Below are positions 9,073 to 17,689 of a stretch of 64,000 bases of DNA, piece by piece. The notes below the pieces were generated by a model. It did not search any database. It was not told where the DNA came from and saw only the letters and a program-made list of their open reading frames with translations. Origin of the DNA: JACMJL01 sp963791805 (GTDB lineage: Bacteria; Bacillota; Clostridia; Clostridiales; Clostridiaceae); contig CAWBTU010000006.1 of assembly GCA_963791805.1 (NCBI GenBank), forward strand, positions 1,364,001 through 1,428,000, given 5' to 3'. Numbering within the stretch: position 1 is the first letter of the stretch; the number at the start of each line of letters is the position of its first letter. The position numbers and the translations under genes were made by a program.

Positions 9073-9150
9073 GCTTTATTATCAAGTATATATATTAGAA
9101 GAAATTAGTTAGGCATAGCACATATAAGAAGAGTTTTAGGAGGAATAAAA

Positions 9151-10560
9151 ATGGATTTTAAGATTTATAACACTTTAAATGGGAAAAAAGAGGAAATGAT
9201 GCCTCTAGAGCAGGGAAGAGTAAGCTTATATACTTGTGGACCTACAGTATATAATTTTGCACATATTGGAAATCTCAGAACTTATATTTTTGAGGATGTA
9301 CTGAAGAAGTCACTTAAATATTGTGGATATGAAGTAAAGCATGTTATGAATATTACAGATGTGGGTCATTTGGAGTCGGATTCAGATTTTGGAGAAGATA
9401 AGATGTCTTTAGGTGCAATTCGAGAGAAGAAAACAATTTGGGAAATAGCTAGATTCTATGAAGAAGCTTTCCTAAAGGATTGTGGATTATTAAATATCGA
9501 AAAACCTAATGTGCTTTGCAGAGCTACAGAACATATTAAAGAGATGATAGAATTTATCAAAACTCTTGAAAAGAAAGGTTTTACCTATATAGCAAATGGC
9601 AATGTATATTTTGCAATTGATAATTATAGTGACTATAATAAATTGGCTAATTTGAGGTTGGATGGGCTTGAAGCAGGAAGCAGAATTGAAATAGATCCTT
9701 ACAAAAAAAATCCATTGGATTTTGTGCTGTGGTTTACAAATTCTAAATTTATGAATCAAATAATGCGGTGGGATTCTCCTTGGGGCATCGGCTTTCCGGG
9801 ATGGCACATAGAGTGCTCTGCTATGTCAGTTAAGTATCTTGGTGAAAGAATTGATATTCATTGTGGTGGTGTAGATCATTTAACTGTACATCATACTAAT
9901 GAAATTGCACAATCAGAAAGTGCTTTAGGACATAAATGGGTAAATTACTGGATGCATGGTGAATTTCTAGTTTTAGATAGTGGCAAAATGGCGAAATCAA
10001 GCGGAAATTTCCTTACTGTAGAGAAACTTATAGAAAAGGGCTTTAATCCGTTAGATTATAGATACTTTTGCCTTCAATCACGATATAGAAAGCAATTAGT
10101 CTTTAGCTTTGAAAGCCTTATAGAAGCACAAAAATCATTAAGAAAGCTTAGAAGTAAAGTGGAGTATATAGTTGATAATAAATCAGATGTAGAAGTAGTT
10201 GATACAAGCAAGGTACAAAACTATAAAAAGCAATTTATAGCACAAATAAGTGATGATTTGAATATACCAAATGCATTTACTGTGTTATCAGAAGTAATAA
10301 AATCTGAGACTTTAAATAACTCTGAGAAAATCCATCTTGTACAAGACTTTGACAGGGTGCTGTCACTAAATCTTATAACAAAAGACTTGAGGAAAAGTGA
10401 AAATACTGAGACGGAATGGATTCAAACACTTATAAATGAAAGAAATAATGCTCGAAGTGATAGAAACTGGACAAGAGCTGATGAAATTAGGGCAGAACTA
10501 TTGGATAGGGGCATAGAATTAATTGATTCAAAACAAGAAACATCATGGAGATATAAGTAA
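9151..10560 (+). CDS. cysS: Cysteinyl-tRNA synthetase
   Basis: This 469-residue class I aminoacyl-tRNA synthetase charges tRNA-Cys with cysteine in the cytoplasm. Signature features are visible: TCGPTVYN with the first zinc Cys (C29), the HIGH-type motif HIGN (38-41), GWHIECSAM (C222) and HHTNE (247-251) as further zinc ligands, and the KMSKS loop as KMAKS (279-283). Length is normal for the family. ATG 9151 follows AGGAGG. A long regulated leader with a Cys-codon peptide and terminator precedes it. The gene is not in the usual gltX-cysE-cysS group, so it may be a second, cysteine-responsive copy; that is inference. Confidence 0.95.
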   Translation: MDFKIYNTLNGKKEEMMPLEQGRVSLYTCGPTVYNFAHIGNLRTYIFEDVLKKSLKYCGYEVKHVMNITDVGHLESDSDFGEDKMSLGAIREKKTIWEIARFYEEAFLKDCGLLNIEKPNVLCRATEHIKEMIEFIKTLEKKGFTYIANGNVYFAIDNYSDYNKLANLRLDGLEAGSRIEIDPYKKNPLDFVLWFTNSKFMNQIMRWDSPWGIGFPGWHIECSAMSVKYLGERIDIHCGGVDHLTVHHTNEIAQSESALGHKWVNYWMHGEFLVLDSGKMAKSSGNFLTVEKLIEKGFNPLDYRYFCLQSRYRKQLVFSFESLIEAQKSLRKLRSKVEYIVDNKSDVEVVDTSKVQNYKKQFIAQISDDLNIPNAFTVLSEVIKSETLNNSEKIHLVQDFDRVLSLNLITKDLRKSENTETEWIQTLINERNNARSDRNWTRADEIRAELLDRGIELIDSKQETSWRYK

Positions 10561-10617
10561 GAAAAAATGATGATAAATCTAACGTTGTATTTTAAGTGAA
10601 ATTAGCATACAATAATA

Positions 10618-10633
10618 ACAACAATATTGTTGT
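10618..10633. promoter_or_regulatory. Palindromic operator before the toxin-antitoxin pair
   Basis: A perfect 16-bp palindrome (ACAACAATATTGTTGT) lies 14 bases upstream of the antitoxin start. It fits autoregulation by a Phd/YefM-type antitoxin; binding is inferred. Confidence 0.55.
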
Positions 10634-10647
10634 GAGAGGTGATATGT

Positions 10648-10896
10648 ATGCCAAATATAAAGCCAATTTCAGATTTGCGTAATTATAGTGAAGTTTTAAA
10701 GGACTGTCAAAACGGAGAACCTGTTTTTTTAACAAAAAATGGTAGAGGAAGATATGTTCTTGTTGATATTGAAGAGTATGAAAGGCAGCAAACTATCTTA
10801 AAACTTCTTACAAAACTAAATGAAGCAGAGGAAGCCATTAAAACTGAGGAAGAGTGGCAAACTTTAGATGATTTAAAAAGTAGCTTGAGGATTTAG
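10648..10896 (+). CDS. Phd/YefM-family antitoxin
   Basis: This 82-residue protein has the Phd/YefM DNA-binding fold pattern (IKPISDLRNYSEVLKDC, then EPVFLTKNGRGRYVLVDIEEYE) and a charged C-terminal tail that would wrap the toxin. ATG 10648 is chosen because GAGAGGTG sits just upstream; GTG 10639 overlaps that site. It lies two bases before the toxin gene, and a 16-bp palindrome upstream suggests that the complex represses its own operon. Confidence 0.9.
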   Translation: MPNIKPISDLRNYSEVLKDCQNGEPVFLTKNGRGRYVLVDIEEYERQQTILKLLTKLNEAEEAIKTEEEWQTLDDLKSSLRI

Positions 10897-10898
10897 TT

Positions 10899-11219
10899 AT
10901 GGGAGCAAAAATTAGAATTAACCCTATAGCAACTTGTGACTTACAGGAGATAAAAAATTATATATCGGAAGATAGTATAGAAGCTGCTACAAAAACAGTT
11001 AAGGATATTATTGAAAAAATTGAAGGTTTAATTGATTTTCCTGAAATGGGAACAATGCTTATGTATAAAATTAAATTAAAGAGCAAATATAGATATATTA
11101 TTTGTGATCAGTATATTATGTTCTATATTTACGAAAATAATATAATTTCAATTCAACGTATTTTACATGGAAAGAGAGACTATATGTCATTGCTAATGGA
11201 TGATAATAAATTATACTAA
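10899..11219 (+). CDS. RelE/ParE-family toxin
   Basis: A 106-residue protein of the RelE/ParE superfamily: IRINPIATCDLQEIKNYI at the N-terminus, FPEMGTML in the middle, then KYRYIICDQYIMFYI and RILHGKRDY at the C-terminus. The spacing of conserved Arg, Tyr and the RILHGKRDY end fits the family. RelE members cut mRNA in the ribosome and ParE members poison gyrase; the sequence does not decide which. It starts two bases after the antitoxin stop and ends before a strong terminator, so this is a complete two-gene module. Confidence 0.88.
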   Translation: MGAKIRINPIATCDLQEIKNYISEDSIEAATKTVKDIIEKIEGLIDFPEMGTMLMYKIKLKSKYRYIICDQYIMFYIYENNIISIQRILHGKRDYMSLLMDDNKLY

Positions 11220-11241
11220 ATATGATTACAAATCAACCCTT

Positions 11242-11271
11242 AAAATCAACCGAAAGGTTGATTTTATTTTT
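11242..11271 (+). terminator. Intrinsic terminator after toxin gene
   Basis: A perfect 10-bp stem (AAAATCAACC at 11242-11251, GAAA loop, complement at 11256-11265) is followed by ATTTTT. Confidence 0.9.
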
Positions 11272-11312
11272 GTCCTTGAAAGATACAATTATTATCAAGG
11301 AGATGATTTGAA

Positions 11313-12251
11313 ATGAGCGAAATCATTAATGTAAAAAATCTTGAAAAAAGTTATAAAGGTAATAAAGTTATTAGCGGCATATCTTTCGAGGTTAACAAGG
11401 GAGAGATACTTTGCTTTCTCGGACCAAACGGGGCAGGAAAAAGCACTACTATAAATATTCTTACTGGTGCTCTAGGCTATGAAGCAGGGGATATAGCTTA
11501 CAAAAACAAAAGAATCGAAAAAGGTGATAGAGGTTTTAAACATCAGCTTGGAATAGTACCTCAGGATATTGCGCTATATGAGGACATAACTGCTGAGCAA
11601 AACATAAAATTTTTTGCTTCACTTTATGGTCTTAAAGGTAAGGAACTTAAGGATAGAACTGCTGAAGCCCTTGAGTTTGCAGGGTTAACTGATAGGGCAA
11701 AAGATAAGGTAAATACCTTTTCAGGAGGAATGAAGAGGAGGCTTAATATTGCTTGTGCTATTGCACACCATCCAGAGGTTTTGATAATGGATGAACCTAC
11801 CGTTGGCATTGATCCTCAATCTAGAAATCATATTTTAAGTTCTGTGAAAACCATGAGAGAAAAAGGCATGACAATTATATATACGACTCATTATATGGAA
11901 GAGGTTGAGGAAATATCAACAAGAATAATTATAATGGATAAAGGACAAATAATAGCCTCGGGAACCAAGGAAAAATTAAAAGAAGAAGTGGTGAATTATA
12001 AACGCTTTATTATTGAAGTTGATGGTTTAAATGAATTGAATTTAGAAGAGTTTTATAATGTTGAAGGGGTAAAAGATGTAAGCCTAGAGGCTGGGAAACT
12101 TAGAATTACCACTTTGACGGGAGTAGAAAATTTGGATAAGCTTATTGCAATTTTGGTAAACAATTCTGTTAAGATTAACAATTTAAACTGTCAAACGGCA
12201 AGTTTAGAAACTGTGTTCCTAAACTTAACTGGGAAAAATTTGAGGGACTGA
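11313..12251 (+). CDS. ABC transporter ATP-binding protein (ABC-2 exporter)
   Basis: This 312-residue ATPase has Walker A GPNGAGKST, the Q-loop region GIVPQDIALYED, signature FSGGMKRRL, Walker B LIMDEPTVGID and the switch His in TTHYMEE. A C-terminal extension of about 90 residues (LNELNLEEFYNVEGVKD) is typical of DrrA/CcmA-type exporters. It powers the two permeases encoded directly downstream (13-base gap). The substrate is not readable; such systems export drugs, lipids or peptides. The large LuxR-type gene at the end of the run is the likely regulator. Confidence 0.93.
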   Translation: MSEIINVKNLEKSYKGNKVISGISFEVNKGEILCFLGPNGAGKSTTINILTGALGYEAGDIAYKNKRIEKGDRGFKHQLGIVPQDIALYEDITAEQNIKFFASLYGLKGKELKDRTAEALEFAGLTDRAKDKVNTFSGGMKRRLNIACAIAHHPEVLIMDEPTVGIDPQSRNHILSSVKTMREKGMTIIYTTHYMEEVEEISTRIIIMDKGQIIASGTKEKLKEEVVNYKRFIIEVDGLNELNLEEFYNVEGVKDVSLEAGKLRITTLTGVENLDKLIAILVNNSVKINNLNCQTASLETVFLNLTGKNLRD

Positions 12252-12264
12252 AAGGAGATTCATC

Positions 12265-13008
12265 ATGTATAGATTTTTTCAAATATTTAAGAGAGATTTT
12301 CTTAATCTAGCCTTTAACCCTATGTGGATTTTTTACTGCACAGTTTTTCCTTTTATGATGGTGTTAATTCTTGGTTTTTTAAGCAGTGGGAATTACGGAA
12401 GTATCGTTACTTCCTATGATTATTATGGTGTGTCCATGATGATTTATATAATTTTCAATACCTCAACCATAGCTTCAAATAGCTTTATGGAGGAGCGTAT
12501 TAAACAAGGAAATATGAGGATAATCTACTCACCGGTGCCAAAAGGATTTATATATCTTTCAAAAATAGCAGCCACCTTTGTTTTTTCCTTCCTCTGTCAT
12601 TTGTTAGTAATGTTGCTATTATATTTTACTTTAAAAGTTAACTTTGGAGGGAACAATGCTTTCTTTATCATTATAATACTGCTTCTCTTTGAAATTTTTG
12701 CTTCTATACTTGGTGTAATGTTTTGTTGTATTTTTAAGAGCGAGAATACTACAAATCAGCTTTTAAGTATTGTAATAAATATTTCAGCTATACTGGGTGG
12801 ATTGTTTTTTAGACTCGATGGATATGGTAAAACTGTAGAAAAGATATGCTATCTTTCCCCAGTAAAATGGATTGTTAATGATATTTTTAAAATAATCTAT
12901 GATGGGGATTTTTCCTACTACTTGCCAACAGTAATAATACTAATAGTATTATCAGCATCAGCCTTGCTTTTATGCGCAAAATTCTATAGAGCGGAGGATT
13001 ATATATGA
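12265..13008 (+). CDS. ABC-2 type permease
   Basis: A 247-residue membrane protein with six predicted helices and an ABC-2 layout: an amphipathic N-terminus, a first helix (MWIFYCTVFPFMMVLIL), and a conserved loop before the last helices (ICYLSPVKWIVNDIF). It starts at ATG 12265 behind AAAGGAG and overlaps the next permease by 4 bp. With the second permease it should form the channel driven by the upstream ATPase. Confidence 0.88.
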   Translation: MYRFFQIFKRDFLNLAFNPMWIFYCTVFPFMMVLILGFLSSGNYGSIVTSYDYYGVSMMIYIIFNTSTIASNSFMEERIKQGNMRIIYSPVPKGFIYLSKIAATFVFSFLCHLLVMLLLYFTLKVNFGGNNAFFIIIILLLFEIFASILGVMFCCIFKSENTTNQLLSIVINISAILGGLFFRLDGYGKTVEKICYLSPVKWIVNDIFKIIYDGDFSYYLPTVIILIVLSASALLLCAKFYRAEDYI

Positions 13009-13982
13009 TAAGTTTTATAAGAAATGACTATTATAGAATGAAAAGTAAAAGATATTATATTCTTATTTCCTTTTTAATGACCATGATTTCTATTATTTTA
13101 GCTGTGTATTTAACTTCAAAGCTTGAAGTTAAAGGAAGCATTGCGGTGGTAACAAAAAGTAAAACATCTGCTTTTCAATCAGATTATATTAAATTTACAC
13201 CAATGGAGAAGGAACCTGCCAAATCTCAATTGGTGCTTGGAAAATATGATGGAGTTATAATTGATAAAGGCAATAGTAAATATTCTATTAACACAATTAG
13301 AAGTGAAGCTTTCAGAAAAATGCTAGAGGAGATAGTAAAGAAACCTAAGGGGTTTGTGTCTGAAAACAAAGGTACGCGGAAGGTAGGAACAAACATCATA
13401 GGCTATGTTTTAATGTTTATTTTGCTTCAGAGTGTTCTGTTTATGTTTACCTTATCAGAAGATATAGAATTGAAGCAAATTGAAAGAATTGCAGCTGCAC
13501 CAGTATCTTTTTCCAAGTATCTGCTATCACATTTTATATTCATTTTTGTGCTTATTTTTGCACCTACCTTTTTTATATTGGCGGTGATGAAAGGCATTTT
13601 GGGATTTAATATAGGCTTTAGTCTATTACAATATATAGCTCTACTTGGGTTAATTTGTTCCTTTGGTATAGCCTTTGGAATGTTTCTTAATGCGTTATTT
13701 AAAGTATCGGATACAGCAAATATGATGGGTTCTTCAATTATAGTACTTACAACAATTCTTGCAGGAAGTTTTTATTCCTTTGAAAAAGGTAATAGAATTT
13801 TTGAGAAAGCTACCTGGATACTTCCACAAAAGGATTATATGAGTTTTGTACAGGGCTTGGAAAATGGAAAGGCTGTTTCAGGAATGCTTCCCCAGTTGAC
13901 CTACGTAATAGTGATAACTTTAGTTTTCTTCATTTTTTCTATAATAAAAATCAAAAAAGACTATGTACTTAAAAGGGGTTGA
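13005..13982 (+). CDS. ABC-2 type permease, second subunit
   Basis: A 325-residue membrane protein with an N-terminal helix, a large external domain (residues ~45-130) and five C-terminal helices with the ABC-2 pattern (ATWILPQKDYMSFVQGL). It overlaps the preceding permease gene by 4 bp (ATGA), which suggests coupled translation and a heterodimeric channel. It is less conserved than its partner, as usual for the domain-bearing subunit. Confidence 0.87.
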   Translation: MISFIRNDYYRMKSKRYYILISFLMTMISIILAVYLTSKLEVKGSIAVVTKSKTSAFQSDYIKFTPMEKEPAKSQLVLGKYDGVIIDKGNSKYSINTIRSEAFRKMLEEIVKKPKGFVSENKGTRKVGTNIIGYVLMFILLQSVLFMFTLSEDIELKQIERIAAAPVSFSKYLLSHFIFIFVLIFAPTFFILAVMKGILGFNIGFSLLQYIALLGLICSFGIAFGMFLNALFKVSDTANMMGSSIIVLTTILAGSFYSFEKGNRIFEKATWILPQKDYMSFVQGLENGKAVSGMLPQLTYVIVITLVFFIFSIIKIKKDYVLKRG

Positions 13983-14029
13983 AGTAAAATATAAAGTAAG
14001 AATTCAAATTGAAAAATTAGGTGATATTT

Positions 14030-16606
14030 ATGAAGGATAAACTGCTTTTGATGTCCACAAGGCTTAAAATGCCTCAGCCAAGGAAAAACTATATAATGAG
14101 AGAAGAACTTTTCTCGAAAATGAACAGAATAAATGAATATAGTGTTATCCTAGTAGAAGGTGGTGCTGGAACAGGAAAAACTATCTTGGTGACTTCCTTT
14201 GCCAAAGAAAAGGATATTTCAGATTTAAAATGGATTTCTCTTGATGAGAGCTGTAATAATGTTTTTTTGTTTTGGAATTATTTTATTGAAGCAATAGGTG
14301 AATATCTAGGAGCTGCAAAGCAGGATTTTCTATCTTTGTATGATTCTAATTTCCAAAAGAGCAATGTGGAGCAACTTCTTACACTTCTAATCAATGGACT
14401 AGATAATCAGAAGGATATATTCATAGTTTTAGATGATTTTTATTATGTGACAGATAGTTTTCTACTCCATACTATAGATTTTTTCCTAAAGAATGTTTCG
14501 GATAATATTCATCTAATTCTCATTACAAGGCATGAGCCTCTTCTGTATCTAGGTGCCCTTAATATGGAGGGTAGGCTCCTTGTAATTGACGAAAATGATT
14601 TAAAGCTTCCACCTGAAGCTGGAATAAGATTTTTAAAAGATACTTTGAAACTGAAGCTTAAGTCAGAGACACTGGATTTTATGAATGAACTTTCGGAAGG
14701 GTGGATTGGTGGACTTCAGCTTATAGCGTCTATTGCCAGTGGGAAAAATGAAACTGAAATTATGAAATTAAACCTTGGAAATAGGCTTGTGGGAGAGTAC
14801 CTTACGAAAGAAATTTATGAAGGTTTAAGCTTTGAAGAAAATGAATTCCTTGTGGTGACATCTATACTGTCATATTTTAATGAAGAAATATGTCTTAAAC
14901 TCATAGAGAAGTATGATTTTAAAAAAATAATGGGGGATCTGCTTGAAAAAAATATCTTAATCATCTGCATTGATGAAGAAAATGAAATTTATCGATACCA
15001 CAATATTTTAAGAGAATATTTGAAAGGAAGATTTAAAGAACTTCCTAAGGAAACTCAAATTCACTTTCATTTAAAGGCAGCGCAGGTTCTTGAAAAGCTT
15101 GAAGATTATAACCAGTCAGTTGAGCAATTACTAGAGGCACAGGATTACTCAACTGCCATGAAGCTTATTTTAGAGCTTCCTCAAAATGCTGCATTATTCT
15201 CACATGTTGATGATATTCCCCAAGCATTTATTATAAATAATCCGGATTTTGCTTATCAATGTTTTTTTTACTATTATGTTAATATAGAATTTGAAAAATG
15301 TAAGGAACTATATGATAGCCTTAAGAACAAGATGTATGAGGACTCAACTTTTTCTGCCTTTAAATTTTCAAATCTGTTTATAGAAGATAACTTTAAATTA
15401 AATGAAATTAGTGTTATGTCAATTTCCGAAATCGAAGAGCTCCCTCTAAATGAAACAACAAAGGCCTACATACTTATTAAAGATGCCACTTTTTTATATT
15501 GTGCTCAATGCAAATATGATGAAGCATTGAAATTTATAGACAAAGCTATGAGTTATCAAGTAAGCCGCAGCAACTCCTTCATTGAATTCTTTTCCTTCAG
15601 TATTAAATCTCAAATACTAGAGGATATGGGTGAATTCAATAAATGTATAGCTTTGTATAAAGATATGGATAAAATGCTATTAGCTGATGGAAGTCTTTTT
15701 ATGCTAACCGCAAGTTATTATATAGGTATTACTGGTGTATATTTAAAGCAGATGGATTTAAAAAGTGCAGAAGAATGCCTCGAAAATGCAGAAAAATATA
15801 TTTCAGAGGTAGTTATTTCAATGGATAGAGGCTACAGATACAACCTGATAGAATATAAATTTATTATTGGAGAAACAGAAGAGGCACTGGAAATGCTTTG
15901 GAAGCTTATGAAAATGGAATGCTATAATAATCCTGTGAGTATAGCACCCCTTTTAAAATATGTTTTTAGGCTAAACAAATTTTCAGTAGAACTTATAGAG
16001 GGTTTTGTAGGTGGTTATGAAAGTATAGAAGAAACCTACAGAAGTCTAGACAGCAAGCTACTTTATGCCAATATATTGTTCAATGATGGAAAAATTCAAT
16101 CTGCAATGGAACTTACGGATCAAATTCTAAAGTATTCCCGTATACACAAGATAAAGCTAAAAATGGTACAAGCATCTCTTTTCAAAATAAATATGATATA
16201 TAAAAACTCTGGCAAAAAGCGTGAAATAATAAATTTATTCCGAGAAGCTATATTTTATAGCTCAGAAGATAAAATCCTACAGCCTTATTATTTTGAAAGT
16301 GAAATAGTGGCCAAGGTTATAAGTGAATATGCTTCTGATTTTTATAGCAATCTGAGTTCAGCTGAAAAAGCACATTATAAAGAGATAGTGAAGCTTTGCA
16401 AAATTGAAACAAAGTGTATTCTTAGTGAAAGAGAAATTGATGTATTAAATGAAATTGCAAGTGGTGCTACAAATAAAGAAATCGCAGAACATCTCTGTAT
16501 ATCCTTGGCAACAGTTAAATCTCATATTATCAATATCTACAGCAAGCTTAATGTGAATAATAGAGTTGCAGCAATTGAGGCAGGTAAAAAGATTGGAATT
16601 TGGTAA
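14030..16606 (+). CDS. LuxR family, MalT-like (LAL) ATP-dependent regulator
   Basis: This 858-residue protein has an N-terminal STAND-type ATPase with Walker A GGAGTGKT (44-51) and a Walker B-like FIVLDDFYYV. A long TPR-like helical middle follows, and then a C-terminal LuxR helix-turn-helix (LSEREIDVLNEIASG, KEIAEHLCISLATVKSH). Such LAL regulators bind ATP and an inducer, oligomerise and activate transcription. ATG 14030 follows AGGTGA. It is 47 bases after the ABC exporter genes on the same strand, so it probably controls them. Confidence 0.92.
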   Translation: MKDKLLLMSTRLKMPQPRKNYIMREELFSKMNRINEYSVILVEGGAGTGKTILVTSFAKEKDISDLKWISLDESCNNVFLFWNYFIEAIGEYLGAAKQDFLSLYDSNFQKSNVEQLLTLLINGLDNQKDIFIVLDDFYYVTDSFLLHTIDFFLKNVSDNIHLILITRHEPLLYLGALNMEGRLLVIDENDLKLPPEAGIRFLKDTLKLKLKSETLDFMNELSEGWIGGLQLIASIASGKNETEIMKLNLGNRLVGEYLTKEIYEGLSFEENEFLVVTSILSYFNEEICLKLIEKYDFKKIMGDLLEKNILIICIDEENEIYRYHNILREYLKGRFKELPKETQIHFHLKAAQVLEKLEDYNQSVEQLLEAQDYSTAMKLILELPQNAALFSHVDDIPQAFIINNPDFAYQCFFYYYVNIEFEKCKELYDSLKNKMYEDSTFSAFKFSNLFIEDNFKLNEISVMSISEIEELPLNETTKAYILIKDATFLYCAQCKYDEALKFIDKAMSYQVSRSNSFIEFFSFSIKSQILEDMGEFNKCIALYKDMDKMLLADGSLFMLTASYYIGITGVYLKQMDLKSAEECLENAEKYISEVVISMDRGYRYNLIEYKFIIGETEEALEMLWKLMKMECYNNPVSIAPLLKYVFRLNKFSVELIEGFVGGYESIEETYRSLDSKLLYANILFNDGKIQSAMELTDQILKYSRIHKIKLKMVQASLFKINMIYKNSGKKREIINLFREAIFYSSEDKILQPYYFESEIVAKVISEYASDFYSNLSSAEKAHYKEIVKLCKIETKCILSEREIDVLNEIASGATNKEIAEHLCISLATVKSHIINIYSKLNVNNRVAAIEAGKKIGIW

Positions 16607-16665
16607 GAATCATATTAAGTATTAGGAATATAATGAAATAGCTTCTTTTCCATAAACCATATTTT

Positions 16666-16712
16666 AAATGATCCCCCTGTAATAAAAACTGTTTATTACA
16701 GGGGGATTATTT
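16666..16712. terminator. Strong bidirectional terminator
   Basis: A 21-bp stem (16666-16686 with 16692-16712, one G-T pair, core ATCCCCCTGTAATAAA) with a 5-base loop has A/T runs on both sides. It sits between the converging LuxR-type and FadR-type genes. Confidence 0.92.
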
Positions 16713-16738
16713 AATTTGAATGGTAATAATCATATAAT

Positions 16739-17455
16739 TTACTCAGCTAGTGTTGGATATGTTTCTCTAAGATACTGTTCAAACATATTCTCTATATAAC
16801 GCTGTGCTTCTTCACCTTTTCTGTTTTTTATAAGCTCTAATAAATTTTCATCATGTTCAAGAAATCTTTCTCTTCCCCAAAATTCAGCACAACTGCGCCA
16901 AAGAACAGCTGCTATGGGTGCGAATGCATTCATAATAAGCATTATTATCATATTTTCAGAAAGCTTGCAGATAAGATAATGAAAATCTTTTGTAAGGTTG
17001 GCCAGTTCATCAATACTTATTTCTTTATCAGCATTTCGTACTTTATCTAGACAAGCCTCCAGTTTTGAAATATCTTCATCTGTATGGAATTTACACAATT
17101 TTTTCAGAGCACTTCCCTCCAAAGAATTACGTAATTCAACAAGAGAATGTTCCATTTGCCTATCAAGTGTACCACCATTATGTTTTAATATTTCATTTAA
17201 TACTTCTATTGAACCATTTTGTGCATAATCTGCCACATAGGCACCAGAGCGGGGAACTGTATATATAAATCCAATATGTTCTAGATCTTTAAGTGCAAAG
17301 TGAATAACAGATTTACTGACACCAGTTTGCTCTTCAAGTTCACGTTCCGTTGGAAGTTTTTCACCTACTTTTAGTTTCCCAGATATAATCTGACTTTCAA
17401 TTTCGTGAATAAGCAATTCACGCTGAGTAGGAATGGTTATTTTTTTTAATGCCAT
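16739..17455 (-). CDS. FadR-type GntR regulator
   Basis: A 238-residue repressor with an N-terminal GntR winged helix (KVGEKLPTERELEEQTGVSK) and a C-terminal helical FCD ligand domain (about residues 95-230, including DFHYLICKLSEN and a late EHDENLLELI). FCD domains bind small carboxylates or CoA-related metabolites with a metal. It is divergent from the 2-hydroxyacyl-CoA dehydratase operon. TGGTTAAxCA motifs lie next to both starts, so it probably represses itself and the operon until an inducer appears. Confidence 0.92.
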   Translation of the reverse strand: MALKKITIPTQRELLIHEIESQIISGKLKVGEKLPTERELEEQTGVSKSVIHFALKDLEHIGFIYTVPRSGAYVADYAQNGSIEVLNEILKHNGGTLDRQMEHSLVELRNSLEGSALKKLCKFHTDEDISKLEACLDKVRNADKEISIDELANLTKDFHYLICKLSENMIIMLIMNAFAPIAAVLWRSCAEFWGRERFLEHDENLLELIKNRKGEEAQRYIENMFEQYLRETYPTLAE

Positions 17456-17469
17456 AGTGAACCTCCTTC

Positions 17470-17479
17470 TGGTTAATCA
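17470..17479. promoter_or_regulatory. Candidate operator of the FadR-type gene
   Basis: TGGTTAATCA, differing in one position from the perfect palindrome at 17570, lies 15 bases upstream of the regulator start. An autoregulatory site is inferred. Confidence 0.4.
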
Positions 17480-17535
17480 CTATATTATCTATTAGATTGG
17501 AAAAAAAGTCAATGATTTTTTGGATGATAAGTAAC

Positions 17536-17579
17536 TTGACACGATAAGAAACCAATGATATGCTTTATGTGGTTAACCA
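17536..17579 (+). promoter_or_regulatory. Promoter and operator of the dehydratase operon
   Basis: TTGACA (17536-17541) and TATGCT (17559-17564) are 17 bases apart. A perfect palindrome TGGTTAACCA (17570-17579) falls at the expected transcription start, where a bound FadR-type repressor would block RNA polymerase. The promoter is seen directly; the repressor assignment is inferred from the divergent gene. Confidence 0.65.
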
Positions 17580-17689
17580 GTGCAGAAAAATGAATCAGCA
17601 AAAAAAGTAGGAATAAAGAAATCATTGGATGCACCATACAAAGAATTATATAGTATTGCAAACACTTATTATTGTTTGGAGGAAAAAGG

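Noticed and set aside
8940..9150. T-box riboswitch before cysS
   Set aside because: No AGGGTGGxACCGCG-type antiterminator sequence and no room for stem I after the leader peptide; the Cys-codon peptide explains the leader better.
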